DNA of 64,000 bases from NCBI GenBank assembly GCA_034440615.1, contig JAOTOM010002909.1, positions 1 through 64,000 of the forward strand, written 5' to 3'. Below the pieces are notes generated by a model. That model saw only the letters and a program-made list of their open reading frames with translations, searched no databases and was not told the DNA's origin. Of this stretch, positions 11,945-23,935 are shown piece after piece (the first letter of the stretch is position 1; each line of letters opens with the position of its first letter). The stretch comes from Ashinkailepas kermadecensis (lineage: Eukaryota; Arthropoda; Thecostraca; Neolepadidae). The translations under genes were made by a program, and so were the position numbers.

Positions 11945-12600
11945 ACTCGATTTTGAGGAACATTTTTTGAAATTTTCGGAGCCCGGGTCCATTTTCGGGG
12001 TTCCTGTGTGACTTTTTGGTGCCCCGGATTGATTTTTTTTCTGGCCATTGGCATAACAATTTTGGGTCCTGGCACAATTTTGTTTGGGGCCCGATATCTT
12101 TTTCGGCGTTCTACTCAATTTGTTGGGTTCAACAGAAATGTTTCCAGTCCTAGTGCGACTTTTTAGGGCTCCACCTCCATTTTTCGGTTTGTGTTGCCAT
12201 GTTTTTGGGCATCGGCGCGATTTTTTTCGAGCTCGGTGCAATTTTTGTTCGGGGCTCGACGGATTTCTTTTTGTGGGGGACCCAGCGCGATTTTTGGGGA
12301 CCTCTGCTGAATTTTTCGGAGCCCGCTGCCCGTGTTGCGTTTCCAGGTCCGGTGTAATTTTTCGGGCTTATTTATGCTTGGCTTTTCGTGTCCCCGATGA
12401 GATAGTTTTGGATCCCTGCGCGATTGATGTAGCCCCAGCGCAATTTGTTCGGGGTCAGACACGTTTTTTGGGGGCTCTACCTATGATTTTCTGGTGTTTT
12501 TTGTGCGTGATTTGTGCGACCAAGGAATTATTTTTTTAGGTTACGTTTAATTTTTAGTGGTCCGGCCATTTTTTTTGGGGGGGGGGCAGCGTAATTATTC
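11945..12600. repeat. Degenerate tandem repeat, GCGATTTTTCGGGGCCC type
   Basis: Units of roughly 35-45 bp recur about 15 times with heavy divergence. Each has a T-rich core (ATTTTT, often preceded by GCGCG or GCAC), then CGGGG or GGGGC, then GCCC or CCTG. Examples are GGCGCGATTTTTTTCG at about 12,213 and CAGCGCGATTTTTGGGG at 12,283. The 151-codon frame across it is a by-product. A second cluster of the same family is at 16,120-16,330. Confidence 0.7.
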
Positions 12601-13479
12601 GAGGCCACGGTGCATTGTATTGAGCCCAGGTGCGATTCGTTCGGTCCCTTTTATATTATGGCAACTACCTTTAAAAATCCCATCAGTTCGTATTTGGATT
12701 AATCATCGCAAGTCAAGATACAGCGCCCAAGCAGGGGTGTTGTTTTACGAAAATGATTCGGATGGCTCAAATGTCCGAAGATACCTATATGGCACAATGC
12801 ATAGAGACGTAGAAACGTCCCAAAAAGTGGGGAAGACAAACCCCTTTTGAAGTTCATTCTTACCAATGTATCGCCATAGCATCAACGTTAAACTTTCATG
12901 AAAAGTAGGGGGCCATGGCCCCCCTGCCCCCTGTTCCTACACCTATGACAATGCATGTGTACGGGACCCTCAAAACACGCACATTGCATACAAACATGGA
13001 AAATGTTGTGATATGTTGATCATATGCCAGGTGCATGACCGCAACAAATATCGAGTGCACACAATATGAATAAACCGGTATCAAAAGGCCAGCACTAAGC
13101 AGAAAGATCCGGTTTCTTTTCTGGAATTTCTCAGCATGCTTCCTCTATGCGATAAGCTGAGTTTGTTGGCTGAACTTCGGCTATACCACCCTATCGTTAA
13201 ATCCAACGGAGGTTCCACTGTTGGAAGATATGTGTTCCTACGGTAATTTTGCTGTGTGGATCGTCCCCGAAAGTCGAGGAAAACCGACCATATCCGACTC
13301 GATACGGTTCCTCTCCGACTTCCTATGCCACCTTCCACCGACTTATTACAGCCCTTCTGCAACTTAAAATAATCTCCATTTTACTTTAGACGAGGGGTGT
13401 CGCTGTATGAACTCAATTGGCGGGGCCCAGGGCCTGACCTGTGGGTGTAGACAGGATTTCCTCAAGAGAGGATTCCAGT
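12601..13479. other. Non-coding stretch
   Basis: No gene supported; I see no clear repeat structure apart from the junction with the LINE that follows. Confidence 0.5.
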
Positions 13480-15690
13480 TAGGTCGTTGCGCATTCGAAA
13501 CCCTAGCGCCTCAGCGTTGTCTCACAGAACCAGAGATATCATGGCCCGCCGCCGGGAGGCGCTGCGTTACTCAGGTCACGGCTCTGCTGTTTACAGCGAG
13601 CTCAACAGACAGGTGCGCTCTGCCATTCGACACGACACCCTTGACGATGTACAGAGGCGTATCCAGGAGAGTCGGCGAGGGGGCATATGGCGGTGCATTC
13701 GGTCCACCGTGGGCGATGTCAAGTGCTCAAGTGCTGTCAAGTGCATCGTAAGACTCCTGACCAGCTAAACGATTATTTTGTTGGCATTGGACCACGCATT
13801 GCTGGCAAGGTTGCTGGTCAGGATGCCTCCCCGAGCCTGGCCTGTCGTTTGCAGCGAGTGGGTGCCTGTGCAGTCTGCCTGGTACCACTGCCCCTATCCG
13901 AGCTGCGCGCCATCGTGTTCGGCATGAACAGCTCATTCGCCTGCGGGGGACGGCATCAGCGTGGGTATGATCCGGCTGAGTTTTGACGTCATTGACAGTG
14001 CGCTTCTGCATTTTGTCAACTACAGCCTCACCACTGCCCACGTCCCCATCTCCTGGAAGCACTCCATAGTTTATCCCATCTTTAAATCCGGTGACCCTGT
14101 CAGCCCATCTCTATTGTCCCGATCATTGCCAAAATTGTGGAGCGTGCAGTCTACGCCTACATATCAGCAGCTCTACGCCTACCTATCCAACAACCACCTC
14201 CTCTCTCCTACCCAACATGGTTTCCGCTCCAGTCACTCAACGGAGACCGCGCTGATATCCATATCCGACCAGATCCTATCGGCCAATGATCGTGGTGAGA
14301 TGTCCCTCCTTTGCCTCCTGGACTTGATCAAATGCTTGGATGTGATAGACCATTCAAAACTCTTGACCAAATTAAGCCAGCACGGTATTGACGTTTCATG
14401 GTATTCGGCCTATCTGAAAGACGATACTCAGATTGTCAGCCTCACTGACATTCTGGGTCGCAGCCTAAAATCTGTGTCACTTCCAAACAACATCGGAGTT
14501 TTCCAAGGCCCATCTCTCGGCCCTTTGCTCTACTGCGTCTTCGCCAACAACCTCAGTCTGTTCGCTGAAGGCGCAGTAGTCGTTCAGTATGCAGATGACA
14601 CACAAATGTTGGTCACCGGAAACAAAACTCGCATCCAAAGTGTCGCTACCGAGTTGGAACACGTCCTGACCTCCCTCGACGTTTGGTTCCGCGATAACGG
14701 TCTAAAAGTAAATGCGGAATTCTTCGTTGTATGAAAACCCAGCGTATGGTCTTTGGCAGTCAACAAAATTTGCGCAATCTCCCCAACTTCACTGTAACGT
14801 TTCGCTATCAACAATTGCTTCCCTGTTCGAAAGTAAAAAAATATAGAGCTCACTTTTGATCGCACCCTCAGCTGGGACTCGCATGTTTCCACCATTACCA
14901 GACGATGTTTCGGAACTCTGGCCGGTCTATTGCATTATCAGAGGCCACCTGCCACCATCTGTCATCTCGGTGCTCGTGAATGCCTTGGTTCTCTCTCAGA
15001 TCCGGTACTGCATTTCGGTGTACGGTAATAGTACCAAAAGAATGTCTCGGATTTAAAAAAATTATCAACTATGGCGTAAAAGTTATTTTCGGACGATCTA
15101 AATTTGACGATGTCATGGATCTGTTAGAGCGTCTTGGCTGGGTGAGCGCTGAGAACTTGGCCTCATACCACATGCTGTGCCTACTTCACAAGGTGCGCCG
15201 ACTGCAGGAGCCGGCTTCATTAGCCGGCACCATCTCAACAGTCGCCGAGCACCGTGACCGCCACACCCGTCAGGACCGGGACCATATATACGTCCCCAGG
15301 TCGCGAACAGAGATGGGCAGGCGCCGTTTTTGTTCCAGAGGTCCTGCCCTATATAATGAATTGCCGCACGGACTGAGGAAACTGCCAGTTCCCACCTTTG
15401 GTCGCCGCCTCAGGCGGCATTTGTGCATGTGACCGGTCAGATTGACCTGATCTAATTCCTGACATCTTATCATACTCGCTGACCTCTTATCATTATACCT
15501 GCTGAGTTCTTATCATACTTATCGTACTTGCTGACTCTTTCCGTGCCGCTGGTATGAGAAATTGTTATATGTTTTTATGTGCCCTCTTCCTATGACATCT
15601 GTTTTAAAACTCGACAATAGGCTGGAATAGCCACGAGTTTGTTGTGGATGGCCTGAATATACGTCTTTGTCTGAGAGGAAGAAGAGGAGA
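13480..15690 (+). pseudogene. 5'-truncated, frame-broken LINE (L2/CR1 group reverse transcriptase)
   Basis: The frames at 13,487-13,768, 13,687-13,986, 13,961-14,734 and 14,980-15,432 together cover the linker before the reverse transcriptase, the polymerase domain and the C-terminal region of a non-LTR retrotransposon. Landmarks are a FRSSHSTETAL fingers motif, GVFQGPSLGPLLY, the catalytic YADD box (14,588-14,599) and a C-terminal stretch rich in RLGW, YHMLCLLHKVRRL and GRRRFCSRGPALYNELP, typical of the L2/CR1 group. No endonuclease domain is visible, so the copy is truncated at its 5' end near 13.48 kb. At least three frame changes and several stops separate the pieces, so it is dead. The 3' untranslated part runs to about 15.69 kb and holds a stem-loop (15,607-15,640). 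The exact clade within the L2/CR1 group is not resolved. In its living relatives the enzyme nicks DNA and copies its RNA at the target site. Confidence 0.85.
15607..15640 (+). other. 3' stem-loop of the L2-group LINE
   Basis: AAACTCG (15,607-15,613) pairs with CGAGTTT (15,634-15,640); nested inside, GGCT pairs with AGCC around the loop GGAAT. It lies about 175 bp after the last codon of the reverse-transcriptase frame. L2-clade LINEs are known to need a 3' stem-loop for template recognition; that this hairpin plays the part here is inference. Confidence 0.6.
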
Positions 15691-16119
15691 AAAGCTAAGA
15701 ACTCGTCTGATTTATGCCCCTATGTCTATTTGAACATTCGGAAGATTAAGAGAAACTGATGATTTTCTTCAAATTTCCCATCTGCCATCTTTAGGTATGC
15801 TACGTGCATCATGGCCGTAATATAAGTATGGGATTATAGTCCATAATGACATGTGTGAATGCAAATGAACCGTCTATTGAGCTGCCGTACATCCCCCACC
15901 CCCCACCCCCCATTATATTGGCTATGATTTCCGAAGTTTCAGCGTTACCTATAGCAATGTAGTGTACAACCAACCAACCACGCGCAGGTGGTGCGCAACC
16001 AACCACCATTTTTACGTCATGGGATTTCGACCACAATGGTTTTCCAAAGGGGCCATTTTGAAAGAAGAAAAGCAATGCAAATTCCTTTTCCTGTGGAGGA
16101 ACCCCGTTTAGGTTCCCGG
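15691..16119. other. Non-coding stretch
   Basis: No gene or clear element. A C-rich run (CCCCCACCCCCCACCCCCC) is at 15,894-15,912. Confidence 0.5.
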
Positions 16120-16330
16120 TATGCTATTTGGGCTTCCGACGATATTTGTCACCCCGGCTGCGATTTTCCGTGGAATTGGCAGGATTGTTTGTGACCCAAG
16201 CGTTATTTTTCTTTTCCAGGCCCCGGCACGATTTTTCAGGAACACTGCACGATTTTTTGTTGGGGGGGGGGGGGGTTTTCGGGGCCGCGGCTTGAATTTT
16301 CTGGGCCACGACAGGTCTGAAGCCCGTAAT
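16120..16330. repeat. Second cluster of the GCGATTTTTCGGGG-type degenerate repeat
   Basis: GGCTGCGATTTTCCGTGG, CCCCGGCACGATTTTTCAGG and CTGCACGATTTTTTGTTGGGG follow each other at about 40-bp spacing, the same design as at 11,945-12,600. A run of 14 G at 16,262 interrupts it. Confidence 0.6.
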
Positions 16331-16889
16331 GGGCCCACGACCTTCCAGCGTGGGGAGTTGTCTCTTCCACCCCTTCGGTACGCCACGATTGGGGGGGGGG
16401 ATAACAGCTGCCCATATTCTCGCAATTTTTGTTTGAGTTCGGCGCTTCTTGGATGAATAATTTTGTCAAACATGAGGCGGGAGACAATATAATGTTGTAT
16501 GCGAAGTTCCACCATGCATTTTTGATCGGCTGTGCATACACACCAACATTACAAAAACGATATGGAAAATCGTAAGCACATTAACCCACCCCGTTTCCAC
16601 GGCCAGATCCTCACACCCCGTCTCGGGCTTGTTGTTGTTGTTGCTGTTGTTAAAGGCTAACATCCAAACTAATCTGTGCACGAACGGGGACCGTGTATCA
16701 TCGGAAAGCCCTCGATGAATCAGACTCGAGTGACTTCCCTTTTAATTATACAATAATGTTGAGGTTCGAAATGACGCTTTTTCAGAAAGAAAAACAGATG
16801 ATAAAAACATGTCATATTTCCTTTTCTGGCAAAGACGTTTTGCTCTGTTCAAACACACGGCATTTGATAGCTAATTACACAGAGCATAT

Positions 16890-17530
16890 TACAAAAATAA
16901 TCACACTGGTCCATTATGGGCCAAAATTGGCCATTATTTTAGGTCATTGATCTGACCTTAAACATAATCGACGATGTACGTGTTGTAAGCACTGCCAAAT
17001 CGTAATCATGTAGTAAGCTTCATCATTTCACTATATTTTCACATGCATTAACCTAAACAAATACGAACATTGTTATAGTACAATGGCCTGGGATGAACTT
17101 AACCTGGACTATGATTCATAGTTTTGATTCCATTGGATAGCTTAGGTCGTGCGAGAAAAGTTTGATACTATTTAGGCGATGAAAACCCGAAATAAACCAT
17201 AAAACAGGAGTGTCAAAATAGTTTGTCCCACTTAACGCACATCTTGACTTGGTCTCAGGTCACTTGACCAAGGTAAATCAAATTGGGTCAGGGACTTCTC
17301 CTCATAGTATGTTTCTGCATGCATACCAAGGGGAAAATCGGTTCTAAGAGCATCATATTACAAAAAATGGAAAATTTGGTTCAAAATTTGCTGTGACCTT
17401 AGGTCACTGACCTGATCTCGCACAGAAATTCAAGGTATACGTTTTGTGGGCTCTACCCAATTGTACTCACGTAGCAAGTTTAATTTTATTATCTTTTCAT
17501 TTATATGAGTTATCGATCCTGAAACATTTC
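16890..17530. repeat. Diverged repeat pair rich in AGGTCA/TGACCT half-sites
   Basis: Two segments about 450 bp apart align loosely: TTAGGTCATTGATCTGACC at about 16,939 and TTAGGTCACTGACCTGATC at about 17,399, each followed by a matching stretch to GTAGYAAG near 17,013 and 17,471. The segment carries many AGGTCA or TGACCT words. Similar words recur at 18,200-18,260, 27,920-28,320 and 28,990-29,160. I read it as a decayed dispersed repeat. Confidence 0.45.
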
Positions 17531-19626
17531 TGGGGGTGGTCCTCTTTGACCTGAGCTAAGTAAATGACCGTACATGACCTGAGGTTGAAACTTTCGCACC
17601 ATACACAAAAATACTGACAGAAAAGGTACTGAACACGTTGCGGTGCTGCGCGCAGCCGTTTTTCTCCACCGTAGAAAAAAATGAAGGGGCATAACCCCCT
17701 CCCCGAGACGGGTTAACCCTGAACAGCATTCGCATTTAGCTAGCTTCTACGGTCATAGGGTGTGTGAGGATTGATACAACACCCACCCCCTACCGATTTC
17801 AAGCCTGTATGATATAGACACAAAACAAAAACGATCGTGTATTTTATGACAAGATCTCGCGATTGACACTACATTGGATCCCACGGGATCATTGGCTGAT
17901 CTCTGGGGAAAGTCAAATCTATAATAGCTGATGAAAAGTAATGAATTTCGCAAATTTTGCCAAAGTTACTGCTCGGTTGCGCACGAAATGCCTACCAGTG
18001 TGTTCCTTAGAGTCATTCCAGTGACGTATCGCTCGTGTCGCAATTAGTCACATAAGGAAGTACCAAATCAGTCCAAAGTCGTGACCCCATTTTCGAAGCT
18101 TGGTAGTTTTTGCTCAGTTTACAACTTTCACTTCTCTTGGGAAAATATTCGTGCTGAATTCACCCGCAATTTCGACAGACTGGTTCCGAGCTCGTAAATT
18201 CTCATCAGTGTTCGCCGTATGTCGTGACCTCGGATGACCTTACAAGTTAATTACCTATGTCATATTGCTAGGCTCAACTCCAAGTCGTCCGAAAGACCAA
18301 ACATTGTTCTCTCAATGCTATAAAGTGCCAGAAACCGCGAAAAGCAGAGGCTTTGATCAATAGTCGACGGAGGGTATTTCATTCATTGCGTGATAACTCC
18401 GTGACCAGACATAGCCTCGGAAGAAAAGAATCAAGAAAAGGCGCAGATAGGATGCCCCACGAGATATCAGTAATACCCCGCCGTTCTGCGGCACAAGAGG
18501 TCTGTTTAAAGTTATTCTCAACAACCTTACTGGCGGTTGCACATCCGCATCTTTTGGCGAATATCCGCCCTCTTTGCCATTGAGTGTACGACACTCAGAA
18601 AGTTTGCCCTGTCAGATTTATGTAAGTTAACAACGGAATGGCGTAGCACACCGTAACCATCTGGAAGAGCCTTTAGAATCGAACGGCTCAATCCTATTTT
18701 TTTCAATCTCAATCCATCAATACAAGTAAGTTTACCATCACTACCACGCATTCTTGCGGTAGCCATTGTCTTATTGCTGATAATCCCAGAAGCATACCAG
18801 TGCAGCGAAGTGCACAAGTGACACACATGCACGGTAGGCAACGGTGGGGAATGTGGACTGAAACGCGACTGTCTCTGAGTGTTCTCTTTCGTATACAAGT
18901 TTCATGGCCAGCGCCTGCTAAAAGGATTGATCTTTGGCTGTCCGTGGGATTTATAATAGAAGCTTCACGATCAGGTTATGCTCTGATACAGCCCGGATTT
19001 CGTTTTGTGTTCATTATAAGTGTGCTACACGACTTTTTGTGGGGGTCATTAGTATCGGTGAGCAAAATTTAGCTCCCTTCTGTATCAACCCGCGGTTGCG
19101 CCCCTGGTAGTACAAACTTGCATGGACAGCTCAACCGTCCGGGACATGGGAGACGCTTATCCCACAACTCTAACTAATGAAATTAAACATTACACATATG
19201 GAGATGCATGAAAAGATCGAGCGAAAGTGCATCTCGTCCATGAGTGTAGGAACCAATAGGGCTTCCACATATTTTCCAATATGGAGACTTCCACATATCT
19301 TCTCCATAGCTAACATACGACATAATTCGCAGCAATAATGTTATCTGTCGTCATTGGACCAATGCGCATTAATTGGAAAAATGGTCCCCTTGAACTATTT
19401 TTCCATACCAATAACTTCCTGGTTCCTATGCTTATGTTCTCGTCCCCCCCCCAGGAATCATCCGGTGTAGCCGCCATTAGAAACCTAGCACCAGAGGCCG
19501 ATGACGAGGGAGATACAAATTATCATATGAAAAAATAAGTAAACTTGAAAAGGCGCCCGTGAAAAAATAGCGTTCGAATTCCGGGTACTTTTCTTTTTTG
19601 GTGTAGGTTGGGGCCCCTAAAAATAT
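17531..19626. other. Non-coding stretch
   Basis: No gene supported. Short frames (for example 18,527-18,898 minus) show no domain. CCCCCCC runs and loose AGGTCA words only. Confidence 0.5.
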
Positions 19627-19640
19627 ATTTACCCATAGTC

Positions 19641-19735
19641 GGTTGGTTATTGGTTTTTACGACACGTCGACCGTTGAGTCATATAGCGTCGCCAATCTCT
19701 CACGCCGATTGGTCGCGGGCGAAGAGTAGCGACAG
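19641..19735 (-). mobile_element. 5'-truncated tRNA-derived SINE, copy 2 (95 bp)
   Basis: A 95-bp insert sits between perfect 14-bp direct repeats ATTTACCCATAGTC (19,627-19,640 and 19,736-19,749). On the minus strand it matches the body and 3' end of the full SINE at 40,771: CGCCCGCGACCAATCGGCG, GAGAGATTGGCGACGC, CAACGGTCGACGTGTCG, then TAAAAACCAATAACCAACC. The tRNA-like head is missing, as expected of incomplete reverse transcription. The tail uses AACC units rather than poly(A). Confidence 0.85.
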
Positions 19736-19749
19736 ATTTACCCATAGTC

Positions 19750-22476
19750 ACATTATCCTAGTTGCGCCCCTGCTTCGGTGTCATTGATCCACAATTTGCT
19801 GTAGATGACCTTTTTTGCGAGCGATTGCTCCCAGATATAAAGATTATCGCAGCGACCCAATCCAACCAGGCCCGACAGTCACACTTTTGTAACCGTAATG
19901 GCTTTTTTCTTAAGCTTTCCAAGTCCTATTCCCTGCTTTCAGAGTTACATTCTTTTAGTTTTAATTTTTTAACAGCTTTCATCGTAAGATCTGCTTTGAA
20001 GTGGACTCTTTCTTTTCTTCAAATAAAAAACTTTATGGCGGAGTGTTCAATGTCGGTCCATCAGGGACTGGCCAAAGGCCAGCCAGCCAGCCATCTGTAA
20101 TGTGATTATGTCGTCATGCCATGCGATCTGCGTGCTCCGAGGCCGAACGTCTGTGGAGCTGGCTTCAGTCAGACATGCAGGGTGTCGCGCTGAACTATTG
20201 TATGCGGCAGATACGGAGCGGTAAGGCTGTGGCACACTGCATTTAAGTGTGGCATACGTGCAACATATTAGGCAGATTAGCCCAAGTTCGGCAAGATTGC
20301 AGCGAATTCCGGGGAAGCGGATTGTTTTGTACTGCACATAGCAAAAATGAGGCACGATTTTCGTAATCAAGCTCTGCGGAGTATGGAACACTCAACCCAC
20401 ATTTGAATGCACTGTGTCGATTGTCGAAATAGACTTTACGTATTTCTAAAAGTACTGCACTCCTGCGAAAATGCGCCATAATAGGGAGCATGCCTTCACA
20501 TGTTGCCACAGGAGCGCAGCTTCCGTCCGTTCACAAGTTTCCTGTCGCGGTATGATACCCAATCCCGTGTCTGCAGCAAAGGAGCACCATCACCCAACTC
20601 TAGATCTCGCTTGTATAGCGCATTAATGTCGTCTTGCACCGATAATATTGTGAACCATATCACATGATCGAAGTCAAGTCAGGTTGGATCAGGTGGAAAG
20701 TACAAGAAGCGGCCGGCTTGGTAGTTTTACATCGATGAATCACATGCTGATCTGGCATGTAGCCCTATCCACCCAAGACTAAAATTTATCTGGATCCCAT
20801 GTACATTCAAAACCTTCCGTGTCGCGAACAGGAAATTGTTTCCGGGATCTCGGGGAACTGGCGATTACGGAATTAATCCCTGCCTTCAAGTTCATTAAGT
20901 TTATGTCAAAACCCGAGGCCCCCTTCTAGATGCTTGGAGACTTGATTAACACGCGCAGCGAAAAGGGGAGTTTGCAACGTGAAATACGTCCTTCCTATAC
21001 TCCGCAAATTGTTGTCAAACCTACAATCGATGTGTTACGTCGGAACAGTATATAATCGTTCCATTGCATATATTGCAATGATCAGTTGTAGTATCTGGTC
21101 ACGTGCATTAATTCTCCTTTACAATGTGTTGGCCCTTCCTACTTAAGCTTCTGTACCTACTGTCGTGCTATCTCGAACAGTATGTGGAGCAGTACAGAAC
21201 TGATATCGAAATGTTCACTAAACTCCAAAAACTGATAATTCTGGTTATTGATAAGAAGCCATACATATATCCACCTTCTGAATATGTATTAAACGACGAG
21301 TGAGTGAAATATTTTTATTTAAACCACGTGCTGTAAGAGTGTCTTAAATAAAGATGTTCCACTCACGAGTGGTTTAATAATTCTAGCTCATGCCAGCTTT
21401 CATGGAAATTAGTTTTTATTTCGGTTCAACCGCCAGTGCAGTGGTGGGGAATAAATATGAAAGGAACTGCTTCCATAAAGGTCATTGCACTCAAACATTG
21501 CGTGGTATAAAGGTCATTGCACCTTACAATTAACACCAATCATGCGATTAACACATATTTTGTTTAGCAATCTTACACATTTCCGATTGCTTCTATTAGC
21601 GATATTCACCTAAGAGTATCAATTAACATGAGAAGTACACAACGCTTTCACGTTCAATATTCAGTAGCATAAAAATAGATGTCCTTCATTATCATGGAGC
21701 ACAGTCATTGTCATTTGTAATTCATTTTCTCAAAACATGGAGCAAGTTATTTTCACTTTATATAGGTAAACGTGGGCCCCCGCTAGAAAGCAGAGTTAAG
21801 GAAGTGTATGAAAAATATGCCGCATCTTAATTTCGAATGAATAATATGACCTTATGAACGAATGTATAGTTATAGCATGATCATATGGTTGTAAAAGAGC
21901 AATGCTAAGTTATATATTGTGACTATATTATAATTCACATTTATCATGATTCTTTCTGTTCCTGTCCCTTTTGTTTTCCATATGCACTTTCCCTTGCCTC
22001 AATTTGCGTTTATTTGCCGTTCTCTTATGCTCAGTATAGTTGTCAATACATTTTGATAATTAATTGTTCTATGTTAGTCGAGTAGCCTCACTGATACCCT
22101 AATATAGTCAGTTCCGGGACTCAGGCTGGTGATTACTAACTCGGCTATCTGTTGGTTTTGATCTCCGAATGCGTTTTTACTAATTTTGGTGGCAGTCCTT
22201 CGTTGCAAAGAAAAGAAAAGAAAAAGGAGTGGAGAGTGATATGACCTAGCTTAATTTACATCCCACTTGTCCCAACACAGAGGAATATTAACATACTGAG
22301 TTCACATAGGTAAGGAAGGGCATTCCTGCCCACCTATTAATGGGTAGCGATGTAAAAAAAAGTATTTCGAATCGCGGGGCATGTAAAAATGTCGATCTTA
22401 GCAACCTTGAAATACCTATAGACATTCAATAAGAGGCTCCCATAACCAGACAAACCAAAACTGACAACCGGTCATG
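19750..22476. other. Non-coding stretch
   Basis: No gene or recognisable element. Moderately AT-rich unique-looking sequence; minor words such as AAGGTCATTGCA repeated at 21,478 and 21,510. Confidence 0.5.
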
Positions 22477-22563
22477 GGCATGGGAATAGGGGGGAGGGGA
22501 GAGGGGAGAGGGCATAGGGGAGTGGGGAGAGGGGAGAGGGAGAGGGTAGGGAGTGGGGAGAGG
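22477..22563. repeat. Purine tract GGGGAGAGGGGAGAGGG
   Basis: Almost pure G/A on the plus strand for about 87 bp with GGGGAGA and GGAGAGG units and a few TA interruptions. Such a tract could form triplex or G-rich structures; no evidence of function. Confidence 0.9.
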
Positions 22564-23310
22564 AAGCGCTCCCTTCTAAATATATATTTTTGTTTAATGA
22601 ACACTTCTTTTTAGCAGAAAAGAACGACTTTGAGATTTATTTTCCATCTTTCTCCACTCTCAGATGAGGTTACTCATCTGAAAATATCCGCTGCAACCTG
22701 ACAAAGTTTTTGGCACAATTATCTACTACAGCTGCCTTTTTGATATGGAACTCAAATCTACTGTGAATATTGTCACTTGATGAACACCAAATAACATGGC
22801 TAACTGTTATATTATCGCCAGACAAACACCAAAGAAGATGACTAAATGTTCCTGGTTACTGTCGGGTGAAACACTGCAAATTGTCGACATAAACGGTTTC
22901 ACTTATATGGAACTGGAGAGACATCATACCTGTGGCCATCCAATGCCTCTATTCGAGAGTTAACCCGAGCCCTGGAATATGTGACGTCGCCAACTGAAGC
23001 GAAGGTTTGCTATGAATTTCCTGGCATTATTTTGCCCATAACTGTCGGTTCATGAATGTTCATTATGCATTATATATCGTTGTATGGCTTACTTTTAATC
23101 GCATCCCTATACAATTAAAACAAATCCTATTCTTCAACTAAGGAGTTTTTTTTTCGGCAGATGCGCCTAGAAAATATCCGATAGTGGTTACACCATACGC
23201 CCTACTACTTCACGGGGCAGAATTCGATTTGTTACGCATCCGCTCCCATCAATTTTCGTGCCACTCTACAAGCCTAGCGTTGTAATTTCCCAAGTTTGTA
23301 CTGCACAGGG
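22564..23310. other. Non-coding stretch
   Basis: No gene supported; no repeat structure noticed. Confidence 0.5.
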
Positions 23311-23935
23311 ACAAAGTAATGGGGCCGACGACTTCCCGAATGAAATAGCTCCACAAACATCAGTCTAGCCGTCATACAAAGTAATGGGGCCGACGACTTC
23401 CCGAGTAAAAAACCCCCCAAAAATCAATCTACCCCCCCTACAAAAAAAATAGCCGCGACTTCCCGGGTGAAATAGCTCCACAAACATCAGTCTGGCCGTC
23501 ATACAAAGTAATGGTGCCGACGACTTCCCGAGTGAAATAGCTCCACAAACATCAGTCTAGCCGTCATACAAAGTAATGGGGCCGACGACTTCCCGAGTGA
23601 AATAGCTCCACAAACATCAGTCTAGCCGTCATACAAAGTAATGGGGCCGACGACTTCCCGAGTGAAATAGCTCCACAAACATCAGTCTGGCCGTCATACA
23701 AAGTAATGGGGCCGACGACTTCCCGAGGGAAAAAACCCCCACAAACATAATTCTCCCCCTCAAAAAAACAGTAACCGAGTGAAACAGCTCGACAAACATT
23801 AGTCTGGCCGTCATACAAAGTAATGGGGCCGACCAATTCCCGAGTGAAATAGCTCCACAGACATCAGTCTGGCCGCCACAAAGTAATGGGGCCGACGACT
23901 TCCCGAGTGAAATAACTCCAAAGTAACTATGTAAA
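23311..23935. repeat. 65-bp tandem array, about 9-10 units
   Basis: A 65-bp unit beginning ACAAAGTAATGGGGCCGACG recurs at 23,311, 23,376 and so on to about 23,935. Two units (about 23,405-23,455 and 23,725-23,775) are oddly altered: runs such as GAAATAGCTCCACAAACATC become AAAAAACCCCCC-like homopolymer text. Minus frames of 90-218 codons over it are by-products. Confidence 0.9.

Noticed and set aside
12084..12539. 151-codon ORF as a gene
   Set aside because: It lies wholly in the degenerate T-run/G-run tandem repeat.
12715..12745. Ultra-short retroposon copy (ATACAGCGCCCA match)
   Set aside because: The left half of the element is absent and no duplication is seen.
13387..13480. Endonuclease domain at the start of the L2-group LINE
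   Set aside because: I looked for catalytic motifs upstream of 13,480 and saw none; the copy is truncated.
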